In this document: piece by piece, positions 53,070-62,455 of the stretch
Numbering within the stretch: the first letter of the stretch is position 1
Layout: every line of letters begins with the position of its first letter
DNA from: Gelidibacter japonicus
Lineage (GTDB): Bacteria; Bacteroidota; Bacteroidia; Flavobacteriales; Flavobacteriaceae
NCBI RefSeq assembly: GCF_010725055.1
Contig: NZ_BJKB01000005.1
Span: 186,001-250,000, forward strand
DNA length: 64,000 nt
Direction: 5' to 3'
Translations under genes and position numbers: made by a program
Notes under the pieces: model-generated
Seen by the model: the letters and a program-made list of their open reading frames with translations, nothing else
The model's database searches: none
What the model was told of the DNA's origin: nothing

Positions 53070-53880
53070 TATATCGCCCTTTCAGGGCTTAATTTCTCAT
53101 GACATTCATAACTCAAGACTTTCGCCTTGAGTTATGATATGGCGCCCTTTCAGGGCTGTATCCCTTATAGTTATACATTCTCACTTCTCAAGGTTACCGC
53201 CTTGAGTTATGACAGAACGCCCTTTCAGGCTACGTTATGTTCTCTGGATTATAATGGCGAAAATTATGCGAATCATAAGCTCTGAAAGAGCGAAACATAT
53301 TAGCATAGGGCCTAGACTTATGCTAATAAAAATCACCGATTCGCCATATAGCCCTGAAAGAGCGGCATACACATTATTCCCCAAAACATTCATAACTCAA
53401 GATTGTTGTCTTGACTGATGACATGACGCCCCTTCAGGGCTGTATCCCTTATAGTTATAAATTCTCACTTCTCAAGGTTACCGCCTTGAGTTATGACAGG
53501 ACGCCCTTTCAGGCTACATTATGTTCTCTGGATTATAATGGCGAAAATTATGCGAATCATAAGCTCTGAAAGAGCGAAACATATTAGCATAGGGCCTAGA
53601 CCTATGCTAATAAAAATCACCGACTCGCCATATAGCCCTGAAAGGGCAGCATACACATTATTCCCCAAAACATTCATAACTCAAGATTGTCGTCTTGACT
53701 GATGACATGACGCCCCTTCAGGGCTGCATCCCGTTTTCTGAAAAACAATTGTGTACCTCTCGCATCTCGAGTGCTCTGAAAGAGCGAAACATATTAGCAT
53801 AGTACGTAGACCTATGCTAATAAAAATCACCGACTCGCCATATAGCCCTGAAAGGGCGGCATACATATTATTCCCCGAGT
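53070..53880. repeat. REP palindrome array with a 284-bp tandem repeat
   Basis: Twelve copies of the core GCCCTGAAAGGGC or its variants occur (starting at 53076, 53144, 53219, 53279, 53351, 53428, 53503, 53563, 53635, 53712, 53773 and 53845), in both orientations, with a thirteenth before the transposase. From 53102 the DNA repeats with a 284-bp period: 53102-53385, 53386-53669 and a shortened third copy from 53670. Intervening hairpins include CTCAAGG/CCTTGAG and ATTAGCATAG/CTATGCTAAT. Some variants are compensated (CTCTGAAAGAG), so the fold is kept. Short reading frames in this array are not genes. Confidence 0.9.
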
Positions 53881-55196
53881 TTATAAAACCGTGTTGGTCG
53901 GTATTTATTGGATATCTGCATCTCCTTTTTGAGTGCTCCTTGGCGATTGATGGAATAAACCCCATTGAAATTGGGAGCAATAGCATTAGGAACCACCATA
54001 AAAAGCCTATCGTCTACAATGTTGAACACATTCATCCGAGAGGCTGGATTGGAGGCTGGCACTTCCAATTTGACGTAATTTTCAGGGGAAACAGTATCAA
54101 ATTCGTAATAGGACAGTTTTAAGCCATTCCTGGTTTCGACCTCTTCACTGGACTCAAATAAATAAGGGTCTTCGGATATGTGCAGATATAATTTATTATT
54201 ATACGACATTATCGATTGCGCAATCCTACCCTCTCCAAACAACGATTCAATATCGATTTCCCAATTAGAATCAAAGTCGGTTTCTCCAGCCTTGATCCTA
54301 AAGATCTTTGAAGGGTTATGATTGTTAAACTGATTCCAGCCCCAAGAGCAGAAGTAAAGATTTCCATCCTCGTCCTTGGTCGTGGGATTATTTTCAGAAA
54401 CAAAAAAGCCTACCGTTTTCACGCCGTTATATTGGATGATTTTTTCAAAACTAAAGGTCGGTATATCAATAACGGCCAAATAGAAGTTCTCTTCGTCTTC
54501 GGATATTAGATTAAAACTGGCCTCTTCTAAAAACACGACACTCACATATAATTTATCGTCTTTATAATCCATCACCAAAGAACCTGTTCTCACCAAGTTA
54601 TTCCCATACTCATCTTCAAATTCCACATCTGGGCGAAACGCTTTGATAAAAGGTCGCAAATCCAAAGCCTCTCCCAATTGCATCGTCAAGGGATTGAAAG
54701 CCTGAATCGTTTGGCCGCCACTGTCTTCATTATAATAAAAGCCAAGCTGGTCATTTACCAAAGCCAATTTACGCGATGGAAAAAGATTGCCCTTACCAAT
54801 ATATATTTCGCTATCAATAAACACTTGGTCTGACGTATTGAGTGTGAGTCTAAAGAGTCCTGGCGTGGACGAATATCCTCTTTTATCCTTAGCCATACTG
54901 AAGATGAAATTCTTAAAAAACTGATGTCCTGAGGAGGTTGATGGATCAGAATTGACAAATATTTGATTGTCTTGAATGAGATCATATTGTTTTGCGGCAT
55001 CCAATCCCTCCAAATTAAAACTAAAAAACCGCGTAATATCCGCCGTCGAGGCATCTTCCGTAGCTAGTATATAGTTATAAGAGGAATAGTCTGTTTTTGG
55101 ATTTTTGTTCTCGTCGTCCAAATTGTTCACTTCACAAGCCACCATTCCCAAAAACAATAGACCAACACATGCTTTATATATCACTGAAGACTTCAT
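53868..55196 (-). CDS. DUF4374 lipoprotein of a TonB uptake locus
   Basis: 442 residues with a lipobox (FLGMVACEVNN). The sequence is a beta-propeller-like DUF4374 protein (YILATEDASTADITRFFSF, YFCSWGWNQFNNHNPSKIF). Such lipoproteins are partners of TonB receptors for iron chelates, and the receptor gene ends 4 bp upstream. The stop codon lies at the edge of the REP array. It probably binds or handles the imported ligand at the outer membrane. Confidence 0.85.
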   Translation of the reverse strand: MKSSVIYKACVGLLFLGMVACEVNNLDDENKNPKTDYSSYNYILATEDASTADITRFFSFNLEGLDAAKQYDLIQDNQIFVNSDPSTSSGHQFFKNFIFSMAKDKRGYSSTPGLFRLTLNTSDQVFIDSEIYIGKGNLFPSRKLALVNDQLGFYYNEDSGGQTIQAFNPLTMQLGEALDLRPFIKAFRPDVEFEDEYGNNLVRTGSLVMDYKDDKLYVSVVFLEEASFNLISEDEENFYLAVIDIPTFSFEKIIQYNGVKTVGFFVSENNPTTKDEDGNLYFCSWGWNQFNNHNPSKIFRIKAGETDFDSNWEIDIESLFGEGRIAQSIMSYNNKLYLHISEDPYLFESSEEVETRNGLKLSYYEFDTVSPENYVKLEVPASNPASRMNVFNIVDDRLFMVVPNAIAPNFNGVYSINRQGALKKEMQISNKYRPTRFYKLGE

Positions 55197-55200
55197 ACTC

Positions 55201-57591
55201 TTAAAAACTATAGGTTATTTTCATTCTAAAATGTCTGCCGGGGCTTTGCATTTTGAATTCGTTGTAAATATTCTCGTCAAAGGCATTTTTAAGCTCGACA
55301 CTAAAAGATACACTTTGTTTTGAAAAATCGCGAACATAGATAAACCCCATATTGTGGGTATGCTGATTGGGAATAATTCGGCTGGTATTGATCTTTGAGG
55401 TTCCAAAAAGGCCTAAAAACCCATCCGGCTCAAATTGTTTTTCGATATAATCGAGATAATATTGATGTACATAAGAATAATCCCAAAAAAATGATAAATC
55501 GGTAGAAAGCTTCAACAACTCCTTGATATTATAGGAAGCACTGATATTTCCATAATAAAAGGGCATATTGGCAATCCTAGCATCTTTAAAATGTTGATTG
55601 TTTAAGTATTTATCTTTGGTCGATTGCAAACGAAAGTCATTCCAAGTCAAATTCCCAGACAATAGTAAATTGTCCACTGGCTCGTAATTGGCCTGCAACT
55701 CCACGCCCAAACCTTTCACATTATCAAGATTGAGATTGATGGCCTGATATTGGTTAAGATCTTTTAGACGAATCAGGTTCTGGGTATCGCGATAATAGGT
55801 GTTGATTTCAAATCCAAAGTCAGTAGCCGAATAAGAGTACCCTAAATTTAGGTTTTTACTTTCCTCTGGGGTCAATTCATAATTTGCTACAATAAAATTA
55901 TTGTCACCAAACAATTCCTGCTGTTCTGGCAGTCTGAAAGTGTTTTCATAAGAGATCCGAACATAGCTTTTCTCATTGATATTGTATTTTAGGGCCTGTG
56001 AGAAACTCAAACCCGTATTGACCACTTCCTTATCCACAATGTTCTCTTCCAATGGATTGTCTGACGCATTATACCGACCGGCAAAATTGCCAAATAAAAA
56101 CTTAAATTGCGTATTGGATTCCAATTTCCGATCGAAGAATTGGGCATTAAGGGCAAAATTGGTGATGAGCTTATCATAGGTCGTCCCGTTCAGATTTTGA
56201 TCTCCTAGGTTGGACTTTCGCTTGTAATTGCTATAAACCGTATTATTTTCTATTTGAAAAAAATTCGTGATCAAATAGTTAAGATTGGTACGGGAGGTGA
56301 ATTGCTCAAAGTTAGTGTGCATATAGCCATTCTGTAAGAGCATATTTCCCATCTCAGAAGACGAATTTGTAGTATGGGCAACCCCTTTCCAGTCATAATA
56401 TACATTCTTTGCCAAGTCAAAAATTTCAAAATCAATATTGCTATAGACCAAAAACTGGTTGACGCTCAATTTGCTTTCGAAAAAATGATTCTTATATTTT
56501 AGGGAAGGAATAAAGTTACCGCGCTCCTGTCGGTAAACCTCTCCAAAAGGTCTGGCCCTGGAAAATGGGTCATTTTGAATATCTCTCTTTAGACCGTATG
56601 AATTGACTTTAAACTCAATCGACTCGGCCCATGATAATTGTCGTGCCTCTAAGGAAAACTCCAAGGAATGTTGATTAAATCCGTTGTGAAATAAGCGCTC
56701 TTGAATATAAGTCACTTGACCGCTATTGGGATCCTTATAAGGCAGGTTGTCAACTTTATAATTGTTTTTAGAATAGTTATAGAAACTATTGACACCGAGA
56801 AAAAGGTGCTCGTTCAATTTTATATTTGCGTTGGCCGTGGCGATATGGGTATTGAAAGATCCCGTTTCGTAAGACACTGTACCAGAAGTTTTTTTGCTGG
56901 TTTTAGGGACAATATTGATGGCACTGCCCAAAGCATCCACACCAATTTTTGTAGGCAACACGCCTTTGTAAATCTCTACGCGGCTAATGGCGTTGGTTGG
57001 CACCTTGGTCAAACCAAAATTGGAACCTAGATAATCGATAGGGATGTCATCATACAAAAACTTGACGGCATTGCCCGTAAATCCGCCAACGATAATATTG
57101 CTCGCAGATCCAAGACCCCCAACATTCCGTATTTTCACCCCAGGACTTTTATCGACCAAATCCTCAACAGAATTGGCACGCCTTGTATTGGCTTCCACCG
57201 AGATAATATTTGCTTTAATGGCGCTATTTTTCAATTTTTCGCTTAGGCTAAGCGTTCGCAGTTTTACCTCATCCAGATTATAAGTCATCATTTCGATGTG
57301 GAGGGTCACTTCTTGCACCTCACCTGCTCCAACTTGGACGTTTTTAATCTCAAATTGAAAGCCATCGTAAACGGGATAGATATTGTAAAAACCAGGAGGT
57401 AGATTATTAAAGGCAAATTCCCCTTCTTTGTTAGTCAGCGTGCGAGCGTTGGTTTCGACCAAACGAATTTCAACGTTTTCTATCTGGTCATCAAGTAAGT
57501 TGACAAGTTTCCCTCGAATCGTCCCGGTATCTTGAGCCATGGAAAACAGAGAGAAAAATAAAAAAAAGAAGCTTGTAAAATTCCTTAACAT
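55201..57591 (-). CDS. TonB-dependent receptor with carboxypeptidase-like N-terminal domain
   Basis: 796 residues from the ATG at 57591, which gives a good signal peptide (MLRNFTSFFFLFFSLFSMAQ); a longer version to 57633 is less likely. An N-terminal carboxypeptidase-D-like beta domain (GTIRGKLVNLLDDQIENVEI) precedes the plug (VEDLVDKSPGVKIRNVGGLG) and barrel, ending FRMKITYSF. It imports a ligand too large for porins, probably a siderophore or other metal chelate given the DUF4374 partner. Confidence 0.9.
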   Translation of the reverse strand: MLRNFTSFFFLFFSLFSMAQDTGTIRGKLVNLLDDQIENVEIRLVETNARTLTNKEGEFAFNNLPPGFYNIYPVYDGFQFEIKNVQVGAGEVQEVTLHIEMMTYNLDEVKLRTLSLSEKLKNSAIKANIISVEANTRRANSVEDLVDKSPGVKIRNVGGLGSASNIIVGGFTGNAVKFLYDDIPIDYLGSNFGLTKVPTNAISRVEIYKGVLPTKIGVDALGSAINIVPKTSKKTSGTVSYETGSFNTHIATANANIKLNEHLFLGVNSFYNYSKNNYKVDNLPYKDPNSGQVTYIQERLFHNGFNQHSLEFSLEARQLSWAESIEFKVNSYGLKRDIQNDPFSRARPFGEVYRQERGNFIPSLKYKNHFFESKLSVNQFLVYSNIDFEIFDLAKNVYYDWKGVAHTTNSSSEMGNMLLQNGYMHTNFEQFTSRTNLNYLITNFFQIENNTVYSNYKRKSNLGDQNLNGTTYDKLITNFALNAQFFDRKLESNTQFKFLFGNFAGRYNASDNPLEENIVDKEVVNTGLSFSQALKYNINEKSYVRISYENTFRLPEQQELFGDNNFIVANYELTPEESKNLNLGYSYSATDFGFEINTYYRDTQNLIRLKDLNQYQAINLNLDNVKGLGVELQANYEPVDNLLLSGNLTWNDFRLQSTKDKYLNNQHFKDARIANMPFYYGNISASYNIKELLKLSTDLSFFWDYSYVHQYYLDYIEKQFEPDGFLGLFGTSKINTSRIIPNQHTHNMGFIYVRDFSKQSVSFSVELKNAFDENIYNEFKMQSPGRHFRMKITYSF

Positions 57592-57635
57592 AGAAAGGTG
57601 GAGCGATTTAATTCTCCTGATTATTTTGTCCACCT

Positions 57636-57688
57636 CGGGCGCATTCTTAGTACCTCAAAATAATTAAGATAAATATTGAATGCGCCCG
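57636..57688 (-). promoter_or_regulatory. long inverted repeat in the leader of the second TonB receptor
   Basis: CGGGCGCATTC (57636-57646) and GAATGCGCCCG (57678-57688) are perfect 11-bp arms separated by 31 nt, 45 bp upstream of the receptor start. The GC-rich stem stands out in AT-rich DNA. It may be an RNA switch, operator or attenuator; no known class is recognised. Confidence 0.45.
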
Positions 57689-57739
57689 TGCAGACAATTA
57701 AAGCACCATAAAGACGCTTTTTATTGATTACTGTAATAG

Positions 57740-58282
57740 TTATTTAGGATCAAAAAACCCACAATAATAGGACTCACCATTAGCATCGGTCAGTTCTGGA
57801 GTTTTGGTTTTGTCAATTGGCTCTTTTACAAGCGTGAAATTGGCTTCAGATCCATTGCCCATTTTTGATTGGAAAGTCATCGTAACTTTGCCATCCACCT
57901 GCTTTGTTTTAATGTTTTCAGGGCTTAAACCAAAGTTGTAAGGAGGACTCATCGGGTTGGTTTGTACAATTTCGAAATCTTTGGAATCACCTTCCCAAGT
58001 CCAGTAATCCTGAGCATAAGGATCAAACAATGGTCGATCGGAATCACCTAAAATAAAATAGAATTTTGAATCGCTGTGAAATTCATAACCAGCAACAAGC
58101 TCCACTATACAAGCATCGCTGGCCGGTCTTCCACCTTCTTTCATAGTGATAAAATCCACATTGGTCAATCGCCATTCGCCTACTAAGCTGACCCTATCGT
58201 TCGCGCCATTATCGTCATCACTTGAACAAGAATAAAACACCAACCCAAAAACAAGGGCACTCAATAAAACTAATTTCTTCAT
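57740..58282 (-). CDS. lipocalin-like lipoprotein
   Basis: 180 residues, lipobox (GLVFYSCSSDDDN). The mature part is beta-rich with a lipocalin-like opening SLVGEWRLTNVDF and a closing strand set. It is upstream of the TonB/DUF4374 pair in the same direction, with 106 bp between, so it may belong to that uptake locus. No ligand is indicated. Confidence 0.75.
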   Translation of the reverse strand: MKKLVLLSALVFGLVFYSCSSDDDNGANDRVSLVGEWRLTNVDFITMKEGGRPASDACIVELVAGYEFHSDSKFYFILGDSDRPLFDPYAQDYWTWEGDSKDFEIVQTNPMSPPYNFGLSPENIKTKQVDGKVTMTFQSKMGNGSEANFTLVKEPIDKTKTPELTDANGESYYCGFFDPK

Positions 58283-58464
58283 AGAATTTGATTTTTTTAA
58301 ATTTCCTGCAAATTTAAGCCTTATTTAGAATAAGACTAAATGGAATTGATAGTATTTCTAAAATATTTAAAACAGAGGTCAGAATCCAAAAATGACAATA
58401 GGTGAAAATAAAATCATAATATCGAAAAATAAACAATCTTCCTCTACTTAGCATGACGTTAAGT

Positions 58465-58508
58465 ATGACAAAAGTCATTTGTTTATTCTATAATATTCTG
58501 TAATTTTA
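58465..58508 (+). promoter_or_regulatory. Fnr-type palindrome and -7 box of cytochrome c peroxidase
   Basis: ATGACAAAAGTCAT (58465-58478) has matching ATGAY/RTCAT arms. TAATTTTA (58501-58508), one base off TAnnTTTG, is centred exactly 33 bp downstream. The leader to the ATG at 58532 would be about 20 nt. Confidence 0.72.
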
Positions 58509-58531
58509 AAATCAACACTAAAATCATCATT

Positions 58532-59551
58532 ATGAAAAAATATCTCTTAATCTTTATTCTCCCCGCATTTATGGCCTGTGGAAAGAAGCAAAAAGAAAAA
58601 TCAGACGATAGGTATGAAGACCTGCATCCTATTGCCACAAATTTCTTCCAACCCATTTCTTCGCTTGACCTTGAAGAACCAGATGCCGATAAAGTAAATC
58701 TTGGGAAACATCTCTTTTTTGATACCCGACTTTCGGGAGAGGGAAATATCAGTTGTAACTCTTGTCATAACCTTAAAACATTTGGAGTTGACAACGAACG
58801 TTTTTCTCCAGGGGATGCACCCGGAACTGTAGGAGGCCGAAATTCGCCAACGGTTTTTCATGCGGCACTTCATAAAATGCAGTTTTGGGATGGAAGAGCT
58901 GCCGATGTTGAAGAACAGGCTGGAGGCCCAATTCTGAATCCGTTAGAACACAATATAAAAGATGAAACACAATTGGTCAACCGACTTAAGGCTGTTGAAC
59001 TTTATCAGGATCTCTTTTCAAAAGCTTATGGGGATGAGGACCCTATTACCTTCAACAATTTAACCAATGCCATTGGAGCTTTTGAGCGGACCTTGATACC
59101 AGAAAGTAGATTCGATAAGTATTTGGAAGGGGATCAATCGGCGTTGAGCACAGATGAAAAGAAAGGATTGAAGGCCTTTATCGATTCTGGATGCATCACC
59201 TGCCACAGTGGTCCTGCCTTGGGTGGTCAGATGTTGCAGAAGTTTGGCCTGTTTCATGATTATTGGAAACATACGGAATCTGAAGTTGTCGATCTTGGAC
59301 TCTATGATATCAGCGAAAGAGAATCAGAAAAATATTTCTTTAAAGTTCCAGGTTTGCGAAACATTGTCCATACCGCCCCGTATTTTCATGATGGATCTGT
59401 GCAGGATTTGGACGATTCGGTACGAATTATGGGGAAACTCCAACGGAATGTTGACCTATCGGATGAGGAGGTCAATGATATCGTTGCTTTTTTAGGTAGT
59501 CTTTCTTCTGATATTCCAGAGGATGTCAAACAATCCCCCTTTGAAATGTAA
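58532..59551 (+). CDS. di-heme cytochrome c peroxidase, lipoprotein
   Basis: 339 residues with a lipobox (PAFMACGKKQ). Two c-type heme motifs are present, CNSCH (residues 75-79) and CITCH (221-225), in the MauG/CcpA arrangement, with NSPTVFHAALHKMQFWDGRA and VPGLRNIVHTAPYFHDGSV between and after. It reduces periplasmic H2O2 with electrons from cytochrome c. Its promoter carries the same palindrome as the nos, nir and cco units, so it is probably induced when oxygen falls. Confidence 0.94.
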   Translation: MKKYLLIFILPAFMACGKKQKEKSDDRYEDLHPIATNFFQPISSLDLEEPDADKVNLGKHLFFDTRLSGEGNISCNSCHNLKTFGVDNERFSPGDAPGTVGGRNSPTVFHAALHKMQFWDGRAADVEEQAGGPILNPLEHNIKDETQLVNRLKAVELYQDLFSKAYGDEDPITFNNLTNAIGAFERTLIPESRFDKYLEGDQSALSTDEKKGLKAFIDSGCITCHSGPALGGQMLQKFGLFHDYWKHTESEVVDLGLYDISERESEKYFFKVPGLRNIVHTAPYFHDGSVQDLDDSVRIMGKLQRNVDLSDEEVNDIVAFLGSLSSDIPEDVKQSPFEM

Positions 59552-59576
59552 AGAAAATAAGAAGTCGAAATTTGAG

Positions 59577-59603
59577 AAAGCCAGTTGAAAAGCTGGCTTT
59601 TTT
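59577..59603 (+). terminator. intrinsic terminator after cytochrome c peroxidase
   Basis: AAAGCCAGTT and AGCTGGCTTT (one wobble) form a stem closed by a GAAA tetraloop and are followed by T residues. It lies about 25 bp after the stop codon. Confidence 0.88.
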
Positions 59604-59842
59604 CTGTTGTTATACTTCAAAGCTGATCACTTCATTTATAATACATATAAAAAAGAATGAAGCAATATCAATTCTTAAAATCAAATACATCAGAGTATGC
59701 CTTTGAAGTATAAGGGATGCATACGGAATTATATTTTCAATCGAAACCAGTCTCTATATAAAATCCAACGGGTAATAAAGTTTATTTGATAAAAATAAAA
59801 AGAAGTATCTTCGCAAAAATCGAATGTAGGAAAGCATCAACT

Positions 59843-61324
59843 ATGAGTTTGACCAGTGAAAATATATTATTAGTAGGTTCTTTATTGCTTTTTATAAGTA
59901 TTATTGTTGGGAAAACGTCTTACAAATTTGGTGTTCCCACCTTATTATTGTTCTTGACCATAGGGATGTTGGCCGGTTCTGAAGGGATTGGCGGGATTCG
60001 CTTTGATAATCCAAAGAACGCACAGCTTATTGGTGTTATTTCGCTCAATTTCATTTTGTTTTCCGGGGGCCTGGACACCAATTGGAACACCATAAAACCC
60101 ATTCTTAGGGAAGGTGTTGTTTTGGCAACCTTGGGCGTTTTGCTCACCGCTATTACCCTTGGGGTCTTTATTTACTACGTCACTGATTTCACCATTTACG
60201 AAAGCATGCTCTTAGGATCTATAGTGTCTTCAACAGATGCCGCAGCGGTGTTCTCAATTCTACGTTCAAAGAGCTTAGCGCTAAAGAAAAATATTAGGCC
60301 CACATTAGAATTGGAAAGTGGAAGTAATGACCCGATGGCCTATGTGCTGACTATTGCCTTTTTGACATTGGTCATCAATCAAGATCAGAGCGTTGCATCG
60401 GTCGTTCCTATGTTCTTACAGCAAATGATAGTCGGAACCATCGCAGGTTTTGGATTTGGCTATGCCAGTAAAATCATCATTAATCGCATCAATTTAGGCT
60501 TTGAAGGTCTTTATCCGGTTTTGGTTATTTCACTGATGTTCATCACTTTTTCGGCAACAGATTTTGTTGGTGGCAATGGTTTCCTGGCTATTTATATTTG
60601 TGCGGTTTACCTCGGAAATCAAGACATTATCCAAAAGAAAACCATTTTAAAAATGTATGATGGTTTAGCTTGGCTCATGCAAATTGTTCTGTTCCTCACC
60701 TTGGGGCTGTTGGTTTTCCCTTCCAAAATAGTACCGTATATTGGAGTAGGCATGCTCATCTCAGTGTTTCTGATCCTTATTGCTCGCCCAGTAGCCGTAT
60801 TTGTAAGCTTGGTCTTCTTTAAAATGAAATTGAGAAGACGCTTCTATATTTCGTGGGTAGGCTTGCGCGGCGCGGTCCCTATTGTGTTTGCAACCTATCC
60901 CCTGTTGGCCGGAATTGAAAAGGCAGATATGATATTTAGTATTGTCTTTTTTATATCGGTGACCTCGGTTCTCATTCAAGGTACCTCATTGGGCGTTGTG
61001 GCAAAATGGCTGAGAGTAGGCATCCCGGAACAGGCAAAAAAAATCACACCAATAGACGAGCTTCTTTTGGATCTTCCGAAATCGGCACTACAGGAGTTCA
61101 CAGTTTCGCCGGAATTTTCTCCAATAAATAAAAGAATTGTCGATTTGCATTTCCCTCCCGAAGCGTTTATCGTCATGATTAAACGCGGTGATCACTATAT
61201 TCGTCCTGGCGGTTCTACGGTGATTAAAGCCAACGACGTTTTAATGGTGCTCGCCGATAACCCAGAAGATTATCAAAAAGTTGAAGAGTGTCTTTTCCAT
61301 CCTAAATACGCTAAGACCTCATAA
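59843..61324 (+). CDS. CPA1-type potassium (or sodium)/proton antiporter with C-terminal TrkA-C domain
   Basis: 493 residues from the ATG at 59843 (MSLTSENILL); an upstream start at 59786 adds a charged stretch unlike the family. About 12 hydrophobic helices include the conserved SSTDAAAVFSILR, ELESGSNDPMAYVLT (ND ion site) and WVGLRGAVPIVFATYP. The C-terminus (about residues 420-493) is a TrkA-C ligand-binding domain (GDHYIRPGGSTVIKANDVLM). This is the CvrA/NhaP2 architecture for cell-volume or cation control. Confidence 0.9.
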   Translation: MSLTSENILLVGSLLLFISIIVGKTSYKFGVPTLLLFLTIGMLAGSEGIGGIRFDNPKNAQLIGVISLNFILFSGGLDTNWNTIKPILREGVVLATLGVLLTAITLGVFIYYVTDFTIYESMLLGSIVSSTDAAAVFSILRSKSLALKKNIRPTLELESGSNDPMAYVLTIAFLTLVINQDQSVASVVPMFLQQMIVGTIAGFGFGYASKIIINRINLGFEGLYPVLVISLMFITFSATDFVGGNGFLAIYICAVYLGNQDIIQKKTILKMYDGLAWLMQIVLFLTLGLLVFPSKIVPYIGVGMLISVFLILIARPVAVFVSLVFFKMKLRRRFYISWVGLRGAVPIVFATYPLLAGIEKADMIFSIVFFISVTSVLIQGTSLGVVAKWLRVGIPEQAKKITPIDELLLDLPKSALQEFTVSPEFSPINKRIVDLHFPPEAFIVMIKRGDHYIRPGGSTVIKANDVLMVLADNPEDYQKVEECLFHPKYAKTS

Positions 61325-61744
61325 TTAGACGTAAATAAAAGTGATTCAAGATGGGATCCTGCACCCATTATTTCTAATTACAGCACTGATTTCTTTTCAA
61401 ACCTTTCTAGGATTTGTAGCTCCCTTAGTTTTTCATTAAAATTAATATACGGTCATGATCAATAGACCAATGGTTTGTCTTGCCACCAAAGAAAGACATT
61501 ATTTCAGCCCATTAATACCGATGTTTTCCATTGACAACTTTTACAGTTGTGCTAAAGCATTGAAATAATGACCCTCACAAACGATTTTATACGCAATCAC
61601 ATTTGGATATTATCAGTATATTAGAGGATTGAATAGAGATTAATCTTCAATGTTTCCAAACTCTGAAGTATCAAAAGGTCTCTATCGTTTAAAAAGCAAT
61701 TAAATAATATATGTCACCTAGGTGAAAAATAAAAATCTAAAGTC
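61325..61744. other. intergenic region with a 45-bp repeated element and a palindrome
   Basis: 420 bp with no credible gene. Two features stand out: an element at 61583-61627 that recurs at 62778-62822, and a perfect 12-bp palindrome TCACCTAGGTGA (61714-61725) about 20 bp upstream of the next start codon. Both are of unknown role. Confidence 0.6.
61583..61627 (+). repeat. 45-bp noncoding element, copy 1
   Basis: It begins GATTTTATAC and ends GTATATTAGAGG. It aligns without gaps to 62778-62822 at 35 of 45 positions, with the strongest conservation at both ends. It lies upstream of the gene at 61745. Confidence 0.55.
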
Positions 61745-62455
61745 ATGAGAAAAATAATTCCATCAGTGGTTTGCATGTTATTATCATTAGGGATTCACGC
61801 CCAAAGCATTATCGGGGCCTGGGAAAACCATTCCACTTCCGAAAATGGCGATCAAATTAAAAATGTAATGGTTTTTGTGGATGGATATCATGTATCAACG
61901 ACATTTCACGCCACTACCGGAAAGTTTATTGAAACCCAAGGCGGTAGTTGGACCTTAGAAGGCAATATCCTGACAGAAACCATAGAATTTGACACCACTC
62001 ATCCTGAACGCGTGGGTACTGAAATAACTTACAAAGTAAATGTCAGTAATAATGAACTGAAATTTGTTGACCAGAATCTGAAATGGACCCGAATAGATAA
62101 TGGCCAACCGGGAGCCTTGCATGGCGCTTGGTTGATGTCTGGTCGTGTTGTAGATGGCAAGGCCCAAAAGCGGGATACCAGCGGTCCACGTAAAACGATG
62201 AAAATTCTATCTGGAACTCGATTCCAATGGATCGCCTACAATACAGAAACCAAACAATTTATGGGAACCGGCGGAGGCACCTACACCACCATAAATGGCG
62301 ACTATACCGAAAACATCGAATTCTTTTCAAGAGACGATTCCCGAGTTGGTATGAGCTTAAAATTCAACTACGAACTAGTTGAAGGTCAATGGCACCACAA
62401 GGGTTTCTCAAGTAAAGGAGATCCTATCAATGAAATTTGGAGTTTGAGGGAGTAA
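61745..62455 (+). CDS. exported protein with two tandem lipocalin-like repeats
   Basis: 236 residues with a signal peptide (SVVCMLLSLGIHAQS). Two similar halves are visible: the first from IIGAWENHSTS with GGSWTLEGNILTETIEF and ERVGTEITYKV, the second from LHGAWLMSGRV with GGGTYTTINGDYTENIEF and SRVGMSLKFNYEL. This is an internal duplication of a beta-rich domain. It stands alone, flanked by two copies of a noncoding element. The function is unknown. Confidence 0.75.
   Translation: MRKIIPSVVCMLLSLGIHAQSIIGAWENHSTSENGDQIKNVMVFVDGYHVSTTFHATTGKFIETQGGSWTLEGNILTETIEFDTTHPERVGTEITYKVNVSNNELKFVDQNLKWTRIDNGQPGALHGAWLMSGRVVDGKAQKRDTSGPRKTMKILSGTRFQWIAYNTETKQFMGTGGGTYTTINGDYTENIEFFSRDDSRVGMSLKFNYELVEGQWHHKGFSSKGDPINEIWSLRE

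Noticed and set aside
53209-53702. Two near-identical 69-codon open frames and related frames in the palindrome array
   Set aside because: They are translations of the 284-bp tandem repeat, follow REP hairpins, and show no protein-like composition or conserved motif.
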